Shown piece by piece: positions 15,427-21,706 of a stretch of DNA of 21,706 nucleotides. Position 1 is the first letter of the stretch, and each line of letters starts with the position of its first letter. This stretch comes from an uncultured Oscillospiraceae bacterium (GTDB taxonomy: Bacteria; Bacillota; Clostridia; Oscillospirales; Acutalibacteraceae): positions 1 through 21,706 of the forward strand of contig UREO01000013.1 of NCBI GenBank assembly GCA_900546895.1, read 5' to 3'. The position numbers and the translations under genes were made by a program. Under the pieces are notes generated by a model. It ran no database searches and was not told the origin of the DNA. It worked only from the letters and a program-made list of their open reading frames with translations.

Positions 15427-16086
15427 ATGAACGTTTTTGATATTATCGGGCCGGTAATGATCGGCCCGTCAAGCTCCCACACGGCGGGCGCCGTAAGAAT
15501 CGGCCGGATCGCCGGCGCGCTGCTGGACGGAAAGCCCGTGAGCGCGCACATTCTGCTGTACGGCTCCTTTGCGAAAACATACCGGGGGCACGGAACGGAC
15601 AAAGCCCTTGTCGCCGGAATCATGGGCATGTCGCCGAGCGACACCCGCATCCGTGACAGCCTTGCGCTCGCGAAGGAACGGAACCTTTCCGTCGTCTTTG
15701 AAAAAGGCGAAATCGAGGGGGCTCACCCCAATACGGCGGTAATTACCCTGACGGACGGGCAAAGGAACACCGCGACCGTGCAGGGCGCTTCCGTGGGCGG
15801 CGGAAACATCGTTATCAGCGAAATCAACGGAATGAAGGTGGACGTCACCGGGCAGCAGACCACGCTTCTGATCCTGCACCGGGACGTGCCCGGGGTGATC
15901 GCGCACGTGACGAACTACATTGCCTCGCAGGGGGTTAACATCGGCAACTTTAAGCTGACCCGCGGGCACAAGGGGGAAACGGCGCTGATGACCATCGAGG
16001 TCGACGGCGAATTCAGCCGGGAAAGCAACGCAGGAATCGAAAAGCTGCCGGACGTCGTCCGCTCGACCATGCTGCGGCCGGACTGA
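15427..16086 (+). CDS. sdaAB: L-serine dehydratase, iron-sulfur-dependent, beta subunit
   Basis: This subunit joins SdaAA to deaminate L-serine to pyruvate and ammonia. The 219-aa protein has the N-terminal IIGPVMIGPSSSHTAGAVRIGRIA block (SSSHT at 15-19) and GAHPNTAVI-type residues near the middle. A C-terminal ACT-like domain is present (LLILHRDVPGVIAHVTNYIA, then NIGNFKLTRGHKGETALMTIEVD). ATG at 15427 has GGAGG at 7-nt spacing. It is the first of two genes from the promoter at 15346-15374. Confidence 0.95.
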   Translation: MNVFDIIGPVMIGPSSSHTAGAVRIGRIAGALLDGKPVSAHILLYGSFAKTYRGHGTDKALVAGIMGMSPSDTRIRDSLALAKERNLSVVFEKGEIEGAHPNTAVITLTDGQRNTATVQGASVGGGNIVISEINGMKVDVTGQQTTLLILHRDVPGVIAHVTNYIASQGVNIGNFKLTRGHKGETALMTIEVDGEFSRESNAGIEKLPDVVRSTMLRPD

Positions 16087-16126
16087 CGCGGCTGAGAAAC
16101 CAAGAATCGGGAAGGTCTGATGGAAG

Positions 16127-17008
16127 ATGGGTATTTATTATTCGGTGGAAGACCTTGTGGGCGCGGCCGCCCGCGAAAATAAAAAAATATCGGAGATCGT
16201 CCTGGAGGACCAGGCGCGCGAGCTGGAAAAGCAGGAGCCGGAAATATACCGGACGATGCTGGAAAGCTTCCGGGTGATGCAGCAGTCCGTCGAGGACGGC
16301 ATTGACCCGGATATGCGCTCGGTGAGCGGGCTTTCGGGCGGCGGCGCGTACAAAATGAAACAGGCGGTGGACAAGGGCCGCACCCTTTGCGGAAAAGTGT
16401 TCGGCAACGCGCTGGTGCGCGCGCTCGCGGTTTCGGAGAGCAACGCCTGTATGGGCAAAATCGTCGCCGCGCCGACCGCCGGCTCCTGCGGGATCATCCC
16501 CGCGGCGCTGCTGACGGTGATGGAGGACCGGGAGCTCCCGGAGCGCGACGTGGTGATGGCGCTGTTCACCGCCTCCGCGTTCGGCATGGTGATCGCCAAC
16601 AACGCGAGCATTTCCGGCGCGCAGGGCGGCTGTCAGGCGGAATGCGGTGCGGCCTCCGCCATGGCAGCGGCGGCGCTGACGGAGCTGGCGGGCGGAACCC
16701 CGCAGATGGCGGAGCACGCCTGTGCCATCGCGCTGAAAAATATTCTGGGCCTTGTGTGCGACCCGGTGGCGGGGCTGGTGGAAATCCCGTGCATCAAGCG
16801 CAACGCCATGGGCGTGGCCAACGCGTTTGTGGGCGCGGAGCTGGCGCTGGCCGGAATCCAGAGCGCGATTCCTGCCGACGAGGTCATCGTCGCGATGAAA
16901 CGGATCGGCGACGCGATGCCCCGCAGCCTGAAGGAGACCTCCGAGGGCGGGCTTGCCGCCACGCCGACCGGAAAGCGCCTGAAAAAAGAGATTTTCGGGG
17001 ATAGCTGA
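16127..17008 (+). CDS. sdaAA: L-serine dehydratase, iron-sulfur-dependent, alpha subunit
   Basis: This is the catalytic subunit, which carries an oxygen-labile [4Fe-4S] cluster whose iron activates the serine hydroxyl. The 293-aa protein has SGLSGGGAYKM, APTAGSCGIIPA, GAQGGCQAECG, GLVCDPVAGLVEIPCIKRN and EGGLAATPTG. C169, C211 and C222 have the 42- and 11-residue spacings of the cluster cysteines known in the single-chain enzyme. ATG at 16127 lies 40 nt after sdaAB; the site upstream (GGAAGG, 11 nt) is modest. An oxygen-labile enzyme fits an anaerobe. Confidence 0.95.
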   Translation: MGIYYSVEDLVGAAARENKKISEIVLEDQARELEKQEPEIYRTMLESFRVMQQSVEDGIDPDMRSVSGLSGGGAYKMKQAVDKGRTLCGKVFGNALVRALAVSESNACMGKIVAAPTAGSCGIIPAALLTVMEDRELPERDVVMALFTASAFGMVIANNASISGAQGGCQAECGAASAMAAAALTELAGGTPQMAEHACAIALKNILGLVCDPVAGLVEIPCIKRNAMGVANAFVGAELALAGIQSAIPADEVIVAMKRIGDAMPRSLKETSEGGLAATPTGKRLKKEIFGDS

Positions 17009-17074
17009 GACCATGCGGTCGGCACGCGCCTACGGCGATGCTCTCAGACAGTAATATGTTAAATCAGTGCAGGC

Positions 17075-17155
17075 ACTCCTTCCGTCGCGCCGGGCGCGAC
17101 ACCTCCCTCACAGAGGGAGGCAGGGGCTTGGCCCTCTCTTTGAGGAGCTGGCAGG
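17075..17155. repeat. Dispersed palindromic repeat, copy 2
   Basis: This is the second copy of the element at 3890-3969, in the same orientation. Shared blocks are CGCGCCGGGCGCG, CTCCCTCACAGAGGGAGGCA and TGAGG...CAGG; the hairpin CTCCCTC-aca-GAGGGAG is at 17103-17119. A further small hairpin CAGGC-gaa-GCCTG (17152-17164) straddles its right edge. Here the element is wholly intergenic, between sdaAA and the terminator. Confidence 0.72.
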
Positions 17156-17176
17156 CGAAGCCTGACTTCGATATAG

Positions 17177-17212
17177 AAAAGCTGCCGGGGGAAAATTCCC
17201 CGGCAGCTTTTT
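17177..17212. terminator. Bidirectional terminator between sdaAA and metH
   Basis: A 10-bp perfect GC-rich stem (GCTGCCGGGG / CCCCGGCAGC) with a 7-nt loop is flanked by AAAA on the left and TTTTT on the right. It can end the plus-strand sda transcript and the minus-strand met transcript. Confidence 0.92.
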
Positions 17213-17227
17213 GGTATCGAAACGGCG

Positions 17228-19597
17228 TCACTCCCCGCCGAACAGCTTCTGCGCGTAATGCACCGAACCCATCGCGTCCCTGGAATAGGCGTCCGCGTGA
17301 ATCTGCTGCGCGTACTCGGGCGTGAGCACCGCGCCGCCGACCATCACCCGGCAGTCCGGCACCCTTTCGTGCAGCTGGCGGATGGTCTCCGCCATATTGG
17401 AAACGGTGGTCGTCATCAGCGCGCTGAGCCCGACCAGCTTCACGCCGCCCGCCGCCGCCGCGTCCACCACCGTTTCGGGGGGGACGTCCTTGCCAAGGTC
17501 GATCACGTCGTAGCTGTAATTTTCCAGCAGAACCTTGACGATATTTTTGCCGATATCGTGGATATCGCCCTTGACGGTCGCGAGGATGATTTTTTCCTTC
17601 TTCGTCTGCTCCCCGTTGACGGTCATTTTCCCCCGGATCACCTCAAACGCCGACTTGGCGGCCTCCGCGCTCATCAGAAGCTGGGGCAGGAACAGCGCGC
17701 CCTGCTCGAAATCCTTTCCCACCCGGTCAAGCGCGGGAATCATCTGGGTATTGATGATGGCGAGCGGTTCCTCCGTTTCCACCAGCCGGAGCGCCGCCGC
17801 GTGCGCGCTTTCCTTCAAGCCGCGCACCACCGCGTCCAGCAGGGAAATTTCCCCCGCGGCAGGCGGCGGCGCGGCTTCCGTTTTCTGCGCCGAATAGCGG
17901 GCGATATAGTCCATGCACTTCTCGTCGCTGCCGCTGAGCGCACAGTACGCATGGTACGCGTCCATCATCGCGGCGGAATTGGGGTTGACGATCGCGGCCC
18001 CCAGCCCGTTCTGGAGCGCCATCGTAAAAAACGCGGCGTTGATGTGTTCCCGCTGGGGCAAACCGAACGAAATATTGGAAACGCCGAGCGAGGTGTGGAT
18101 GCCCAGCCGGTCGCGGATCAGCCGCAGGGCTTCCAGCGTAACGGCGGCGTTTTCCTGACCGGCGCTGATAGTCATAGCCAGCGTGTCGAAAACCAGATCT
18201 TTTTTGTCAATCCCGTATTCCCGGGCCGTTTTCACGATTTTTTCCGCAATTTCAAACCGGCCCTGTGCTGTGGTCGGAATCCCGTTTTCGTCCAGCGTCA
18301 GCGCGATCACGGCGCCGCCGTATTTTTTCACGAGCGGGAAGATCGCCTCCATCGATTCGGCCTTCCCGTTGACCGAATTGATCAGCGGCTTGCCGTTGTA
18401 AATGCGCATGGCGCCAGCCATCGCCTTCGGGTCGGAGGTGTCGAGCTGAAGCGGAAGATCGGAAATCCCCTGAATTTCCATAACCGCGCGGCGAAGGAGC
18501 GCGGGCTCGTCGATTTCCGGCAGGCCGACATTTACGTCGAGAATATGGGCGCCGTTTTCCTGCTGGGTGATCGCCTCCCGCAGCAGGTAATCCATGTCGT
18601 TGCCGCGCAGCGCCTGTTTCAGCCGGGATTTGCCCGTGGGATTGATGCGCTCGCCGATCAGCACCGGCTTTTTGCCGAACACGACCGCCCGGGCGAACGA
18701 GGAAACCACCGTGCGGTTTTTCGGGGCGACGGGGCGCGGGGAAAGGTCTTTGCACCGCCGCACCACCGCCGCGATATGCTCCGGGGTCGTGCCGCAGCAG
18801 CCGCCCAGAATCCAGGCTCCCTCCTTCGCGATTTCCTCCATGACGGCGGCGAATTCCTCCGGATTTACGTCGAACACGGTTTTGTCCCCTTCAGTGCGGG
18901 GCAGTCCGGCGTTGGGGTTCACGATCACGGGCAGGGAACATGCTTCCGTTATCTGCGGAAGGAATTTTTTCATCTGCCCGGGGCCGAACCCGCAGTTGAG
19001 CCCCACGGCGTCCACCCCGAGACCCTCCAGCAGCGCGACCGCCGCCGGGATGTCCCCGCCGGTCAGCAGCTTGCCCTGCTCATCCACGACCATCGTGACA
19101 AAAACGGGCAGGCGGGTGCTTTCCTTTGCGGCGAGCACGGCGGCCTTGCACTCGTAGGTATCGCTCATGGTCTCGATCAGGATCAGGTCGGCCCCGGCTT
19201 TTTCCCCCGCGGCGGCGGCCCGGGAAAAGGCGGAAACGGCGTCCTCAAAATCGAGGTCGCCGAGCGGCCTGAGCAGCTTTCCGGTCGGGCCGATGTCCAT
19301 GGCGACCAGCGCGCCGGGGGCGGCTTCTCTGGCAAGGCCCACCGCTGCAGCCACGATTTCCTCCGTAGTACGGCCGCAGCCGTGCAGCTTGAGGGGGTTT
19401 GCGCCGAAGGTGTTGGTGGTCAGGATATCCGCGCCCGCCGCGCGGTACCTGCTGTGAATTTCTTTGATCAGTTCGGGGCGGGTCAGGTTCCACAGCTCCG
19501 GCAGCTCGCCGGGGCCAAGACCGTTTTCCTGTAAAAGGGTACCCATGCCGCCGTCAAAAAAGACGATACGCTTCCCCACGTCTTTCAGTATTCCCAT
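17228..19597 (-). CDS. metH: Cobalamin-dependent methionine synthase, lacking the reactivation domain
   Basis: MetH moves a methyl group from methyl-tetrahydrofolate via cobalamin to homocysteine. The 789-aa protein has the homocysteine domain with zinc ligands C202, C267 and C268 (VGLNCGFGP, GGCCGTTPEH). It is followed by the pterin domain (about 310-570; GERINPTGK, LDVNVGLPEIDE, INSVNG), the cobalamin cap module (about 585-660) and the cobalamin domain with the lower-ligand motif GDIHDIGKN (H680). Full-length enterobacterial MetH is about 1200 aa; the missing C-terminal SAM-binding reactivation domain is encoded by the neighbouring gene. ATG at 19597 has AAAGGA 8 nt upstream. It is the last gene of the T-box-controlled operon. 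Confidence 0.96.
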   Translation of the reverse strand: MGILKDVGKRIVFFDGGMGTLLQENGLGPGELPELWNLTRPELIKEIHSRYRAAGADILTTNTFGANPLKLHGCGRTTEEIVAAAVGLAREAAPGALVAMDIGPTGKLLRPLGDLDFEDAVSAFSRAAAAGEKAGADLILIETMSDTYECKAAVLAAKESTRLPVFVTMVVDEQGKLLTGGDIPAAVALLEGLGVDAVGLNCGFGPGQMKKFLPQITEACSLPVIVNPNAGLPRTEGDKTVFDVNPEEFAAVMEEIAKEGAWILGGCCGTTPEHIAAVVRRCKDLSPRPVAPKNRTVVSSFARAVVFGKKPVLIGERINPTGKSRLKQALRGNDMDYLLREAITQQENGAHILDVNVGLPEIDEPALLRRAVMEIQGISDLPLQLDTSDPKAMAGAMRIYNGKPLINSVNGKAESMEAIFPLVKKYGGAVIALTLDENGIPTTAQGRFEIAEKIVKTAREYGIDKKDLVFDTLAMTISAGQENAAVTLEALRLIRDRLGIHTSLGVSNISFGLPQREHINAAFFTMALQNGLGAAIVNPNSAAMMDAYHAYCALSGSDEKCMDYIARYSAQKTEAAPPPAAGEISLLDAVVRGLKESAHAAALRLVETEEPLAIINTQMIPALDRVGKDFEQGALFLPQLLMSAEAAKSAFEVIRGKMTVNGEQTKKEKIILATVKGDIHDIGKNIVKVLLENYSYDVIDLGKDVPPETVVDAAAAGGVKLVGLSALMTTTVSNMAETIRQLHERVPDCRVMVGGAVLTPEYAQQIHADAYSRDAMGSVHYAQKLFGGE

Positions 19598-19601
19598 GAG
19601 A

Positions 19602-20240
19602 TCAGTCCTTTCTGAACGGACAATTCAAAGACTTGCAGCCCATGCACTTCGCAATGTGGCAGGTCGTCTGCTCCGCGGTCAGGCCAATGACCGCGGTAAC
19701 GGATTTTGTCGGCACCAGCATACTGTCCTGCGTCATGGCAAGGCCGATTTTTTTCTGCGCCTGTAAAATCCCCAGAAGATCACGCTGATGCAGGATGGAA
19801 AAGTCCCCGTAGCCGGGGCTGTACCGGGGCCGCAGAAACAGCCCGCGCTTTGACGCCTCGGCGGAAAGCTCCTGTTCCGCTTCGTCGCAGACGCTCTCTG
19901 TCAGCGCGGCGGCGCAGGCCTGCAGCACTACGGCGCGGCTCATGTCGATTTTGGAGGCGCGCTCCAAAAGAAAATCCGCTTTCGTGCCAAGCGTGGCCGC
20001 GAACAGGTACGCTTCCCCGCAGCCGGAGAGATGATTCCTCAAATCCCTGCTTTCCACCCTCAGATTTCCGAGCAGCACCGCGTCCCCGTCGAACTCCGCC
20101 GGCAGAAGCAGGCTGAGGCTGCGGGGAGTGAGCGCGGCCCGCAGCTCGCTGATGCAGGATTCAATTGTAAGCAAGGTGCGCTCATCCGCGGGCTTGCCGC
20201 GGTAGCCAAGGTAGCGCAGCACTTCTTCCGTCTCTTTCAT
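19602..20240 (-). CDS. Methionine synthase reactivation-domain protein (stand-alone)
   Basis: This 212-aa protein matches the C-terminal activation domain of B12-dependent methionine synthase, which binds SAM and remethylates cobalamin that has oxidised to the inactive state. The key motif is RPRYSPGYGD (SAM-site region), followed by LVPTKSVTAVIGL. The protein ends in a cysteine cluster CHIAKCMGCKSLNCPFR (CX4CX2CX5C) typical of the free-standing version and possibly metal-binding. ATG at 20240 overlaps the metF stop as ATGA, and metH starts 4 nt after its stop. Context and motifs make the partner MetH clear; the role of the cysteines is not shown by sequence. Confidence 0.92.
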   Translation of the reverse strand: MKETEEVLRYLGYRGKPADERTLLTIESCISELRAALTPRSLSLLLPAEFDGDAVLLGNLRVESRDLRNHLSGCGEAYLFAATLGTKADFLLERASKIDMSRAVVLQACAAALTESVCDEAEQELSAEASKRGLFLRPRYSPGYGDFSILHQRDLLGILQAQKKIGLAMTQDSMLVPTKSVTAVIGLTAEQTTCHIAKCMGCKSLNCPFRKD

Positions 20241-21103
20241 TCCCTGATGATCTCCGATAAATTATCCATGATTTTTGCCGCGATATCCGGCTTGTTCATC
20301 GTATAAATATGAATCGCGCTGACGCCGTTGGAAATCAGGTCGATGATCTGCTCCGTCGCGTAGGCGATGCCCGCCTGTTTCATGGCGGCGGGCTTGTCGG
20401 CGAATTTATCTACGATCGCCTTGAAGCGCGGCGGCAGCTCCGTGCCGGAAAGCGCGCAGATCCGCCTGATCTGGCCGCTGTTGGTCACAGGCATGATGCC
20501 CGCCACCACCGGGATATGAATCCCCTTCGCCAGAATCCGGTACAGGAACTGGTAGAGAATATTGTTGTCAAAAAACATCTGCGTAGTCAGAAAGTCGCAG
20601 CCGCTGTCCACCTTTTGCTTCAAGTAGTTTATGTCGTCCTCCCGGCGGGCGCACTCGACGTGCCCCTCGGGGTAGCAGGCCGCGCCGATGCAGAACCCGC
20701 CGTATTCCCTGATCTGCCTGACCAGCTCGCCGGCGTAGCGGTACTGGCCGGGGGACGGGAAATCGGAATTTTGAGGAATATCGCCGCGCAGCGCCAGAAT
20801 ATTTTCAATATGATGTTCTTTTAACCCGGATAATATCTGCCCGACTTCCTCCTTGGTGGAGGAAACACAGGTCAAGTGCGCCAGCGCGGTCACGCCGCAG
20901 TTCTGAATTTCCGCCGCGATACGGGTCGTGTTCCGGGACGTGCCGCCGCCCGCACCGTAGGTAACGCTCATGAAATCGGGCCTGAGCGCGGAAATGTCGC
21001 GCACAACCTCGTTCACCCGGGCAATATCGTCGTCTTTTTTCGGTGGGAACAGCTCGCAGGAAACCGTGATCCTGTCGCTGTTCAGAATTTCGCTGATTTT
21101 CAT
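20237..21103 (-). CDS. metF: Methylenetetrahydrofolate reductase
   Basis: MetF reduces 5,10-methylene-tetrahydrofolate to 5-methyl-tetrahydrofolate, the substrate of the MetH in the same operon. The 288-aa TIM-barrel flavoprotein has SCELFPPK with the proton donor E17, SVTYGAGG, HLTCVS, LALRGD with D108, GAACYPEGH, DFLTTQMFFDN and VVAGIMPV. ATG at 21103 is chosen because GAAAGGAAC lies just upstream and homology starts there. A longer in-frame reading to 21199 would run through the T-box terminator and is rejected. Confidence 0.96.
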   Translation of the reverse strand: MKISEILNSDRITVSCELFPPKKDDDIARVNEVVRDISALRPDFMSVTYGAGGGTSRNTTRIAAEIQNCGVTALAHLTCVSSTKEEVGQILSGLKEHHIENILALRGDIPQNSDFPSPGQYRYAGELVRQIREYGGFCIGAACYPEGHVECARREDDINYLKQKVDSGCDFLTTQMFFDNNILYQFLYRILAKGIHIPVVAGIMPVTNSGQIRRICALSGTELPPRFKAIVDKFADKPAAMKQAGIAYATEQIIDLISNGVSAIHIYTMNKPDIAAKIMDNLSEIIRE

Positions 21104-21133
21104 GGCTTTGTTCCTTTCAGTGTCCCGGAAAAT

Positions 21134-21157
21134 AAAAAAACCCCGCCTCCACAGGCG
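21134..21157 (-). terminator. Regulated terminator of the T-box leader
   Basis: CGCCT-GTGG-AGGCG is followed by GGG and seven T's on the minus strand. GGAGGCG can instead pair with CGTCTTC, the 3' strand of the antiterminator, so the two structures exclude each other. It ends about 30 nt before the metF start. Confidence 0.82.
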
Positions 21158-21449
21158 CCGTGCCCGATGAAGACGAGATTCCAAATCCCGTGTTACCACT
21201 TCAAATTCACCCGTCCCTTGCGAAACGGGCCTCTCAGGGTATTACAGTGCCGGACACCGTCTATACCCGCTTTCTGTAACGGGAAATCCCGTCGCAGCCT
21301 AAACCGGAAATCCGGTCTCGGTGCGCCGCTCAGGAGCCATTTTCACCCGGCCTCCCGCCCGCTTTTTTTCAGCGCGGCAAAGCCGCAAAAGCTTCTCTGT
21401 ATGCCTTCGGAAGGGTTACTTTCTCCATCTCTGCGTGTAAAAATATATT
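21134..21449 (-). promoter_or_regulatory. T-box riboswitch leader, candidate specifier AUG (methionine)
   Basis: The T-box sequence GAAGTGGTAACACGGG lies at 21202-21187. It folds as a canonical antiterminator over 21202-21169: GAAG pairs with CTTC, ACG with CGT and GATT with AATC, leaving the UGGUAAC bulge that reads the tRNA acceptor end. Upstream, a stem I shows AGUAA on one side (GAGAAAGTAACCC) and GUGAAA-AUG-GCUCC on the other. AUG at 21340-21338 is therefore the likely specifier, in keeping with the metF-metH genes downstream. Uncharged tRNA-Met would stabilise the antiterminator and allow transcription. The exact stem I borders were not folded by computation. Confidence 0.88.
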
Positions 21450-21454
21450 TTTAC
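21437..21454. promoter_or_regulatory. 18-bp perfect palindrome at the met transcription start
   Basis: GTAAAAATATATTTTTAC is a perfect inverted repeat lying directly downstream of the -10 box and covering the predicted start (about 21449). It could be a repressor operator or an AT-rich hairpin at the 5' end of the leader. It is not part of the T-box core. Confidence 0.5.
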
Positions 21455-21455
21455 T

Positions 21456-21484
21456 AGTGTAGCACAGAAAAGCACGGTTGTCAA
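21456..21484 (-). promoter_or_regulatory. Promoter of the metF operon (TTGACA, 17 bp, TACACT)
   Basis: On the minus strand TTGACA (21484-21479) and TACACT (21461-21456) are 17 bp apart, 6/6 and 4/6 of consensus. The predicted start near 21449 gives a leader of about 345 nt, which holds the T-box. Confidence 0.82.
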
Positions 21485-21515
21485 ACGGAACAAAAAGGAA
21501 AAGCACTTCTTTTGA

Positions 21516-21614
21516 TATAACGCTGCTATTGATATTTTGAAAGCTATTGATGAATCAAAAAAATTAAAATCTGAAATTATATTGACTTATGGGAAAAATG
21601 GTGCTATACCTTAA
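21516..21614 (+). other. AT-rich stretch with a short open frame, possible gene remnant
   Basis: A 32-codon open frame without a start codon or ribosome binding site reads like protein (AIDILKAIDESKKLKSEI, ILTYGKNGAIP) and stops at TAA 21612-21614, with a few more plausible codons beyond the stop. The pattern weakly recalls the start of WYL-domain regulators. Base composition is far more AT-rich than the rest of the window. It also contains the promoter at 21582-21610, so the open frame may be chance. Confidence 0.25.
21582..21610 (+). promoter_or_regulatory. Candidate promoter of the gene entering at the right edge (TTGACT, 17 bp, TATACC)
   Basis: TTGACT (21582-21587) and TATACC (21605-21610) are 17 bp apart. 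The predicted start near 21617 would leave a leader of about 60 nt before the TTG at 21677. The direction is divergent from the met operon. Confidence 0.5.
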
Positions 21615-21676
21615 TTAGATTTCAAATAAGAAAATTAAAAAAATGGTATCTGTTAAGAAGAGTCGGAGGGTTTTGT

Positions 21677-21706
21677 TTGAAAAAAATACCACAGTTATTA
21701 TCCTAT
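21677..21706 (+). CDS. Start of an unidentified gene, cut by the window edge
   Basis: A TTG codon at 21677 follows GGAGGG (21665-21670) by 6 nt and opens a frame reading MKKIPQLLSY to the end of the window. The strong ribosome binding site, the Lys-Lys start and the upstream promoter support a real start. Ten residues are too few to name a family. Confidence 0.45.
   Translation, partial: MKKIPQLLSY

Noticed and set aside
17258..19534. A 758-codon open frame on the plus strand, antisense to metH
   Set aside because: It mirrors metH over its whole length, has no family-like motifs or ribosome binding site, and its His/Arg/Gly-rich translation is typical of the antisense of a GC-rich gene.
19602..20240. 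MetV, the zinc/iron-sulfur partner of MetF in acetogens, as identity of the gene between metF and metH
   Set aside because: The RYSPGYGD and LVPTKSVTAVIGL motifs match the methionine synthase activation domain; the MetV layout was not seen.
21104..21199. An N-terminal extension of MetF to position 21199
   Set aside because: The extension overlaps the T-box antiterminator and terminator, and MetF homology and a good ribosome binding site begin at 21103.
1..21706. CRISPR arrays, tRNA or rRNA genes, insertion sequences, phage genes
   Set aside because: No regularly spaced repeats, no tRNA cloverleaf, no transposase or integrase motif was seen on reading both strands; the only repeat family is the two-copy palindromic element.

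Overview
The window reads as a chromosomal stretch from an anaerobic, moderately GC-rich member of the Clostridia (Bacillota), perhaps an Oscillospirales-type lineage. This placement is an inference. It rests on purple-GGAGG-type ribosome binding sites before nearly every gene, a FabK-type (flavin) enoyl reductase instead of FabI, a FabT-like MarR regulator, a two-subunit iron-sulfur L-serine dehydratase, a methionine T-box leader, and a split B12-dependent methionine synthase. No rRNA, tRNA, CRISPR array or insertion sequence was seen.

Layout. (1) 1-3852, plus strand: a hairpin, a consensus-like promoter (133-161), then a three-gene MacA/MacB-type ABC export operon (membrane fusion protein, ATPase, FtsX-fold permease) ending at a strong bidirectional terminator. 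(2) 3890-15271, minus strand: a type II fatty-acid synthesis operon read as marR/fabT - degV (FakB-like) - fabH - fabK - fabD - fabG - second FabK/nitronate-monooxygenase-like gene - fabF - accB - fabZ - accC - accD - accA. Most junctions overlap or are separated by a few bases, so it looks like one transcript. Its promoter is a perfect TTGACA-17-TATAAT, with a perfect 17-bp palindrome at the expected transcription start and a 14/17 copy just upstream of the -35 box. (3) 15346-17212, plus strand: a divergent promoter and sdaAB-sdaAA, ending in a bidirectional terminator. (4) 17228-21484, minus strand: metF - methionine synthase reactivation protein - metH, preceded by a T-box leader whose candidate specifier codon is AUG (Met), with its own TTGACA-17-TACACT promoter. 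(5) 21485-21706: AT-rich DNA with a candidate promoter and the first codons of a gene leaving the window.

How it works together. The acc genes make malonyl-CoA, FabD loads it on acyl carrier protein, FabH starts the chain, and FabF/FabG/FabZ/FabK elongate it. The MarR protein probably senses acyl-ACP and represses the operon including itself. The DegV protein suggests that exogenous fatty-acid uptake (FakA/FakB pathway) is co-regulated with synthesis. No acyl carrier protein gene lies in the operon. In the met operon, MetF supplies methyl-tetrahydrofolate to MetH, and the separate reactivation protein would restore oxidised cobalamin using SAM; the T-box would switch this on when tRNA-Met is uncharged.

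Most notable: the FabT-like operator pair with DegV as second gene, two different FabK-like enzymes in one operon, a dispersed palindromic repeat (3890-3969 and 17075-17155) that encodes the last 15 residues of AccA, and an 18-bp perfect palindrome at the start of the met leader. The genes themselves belong to known families; no wholly new system was recognised.
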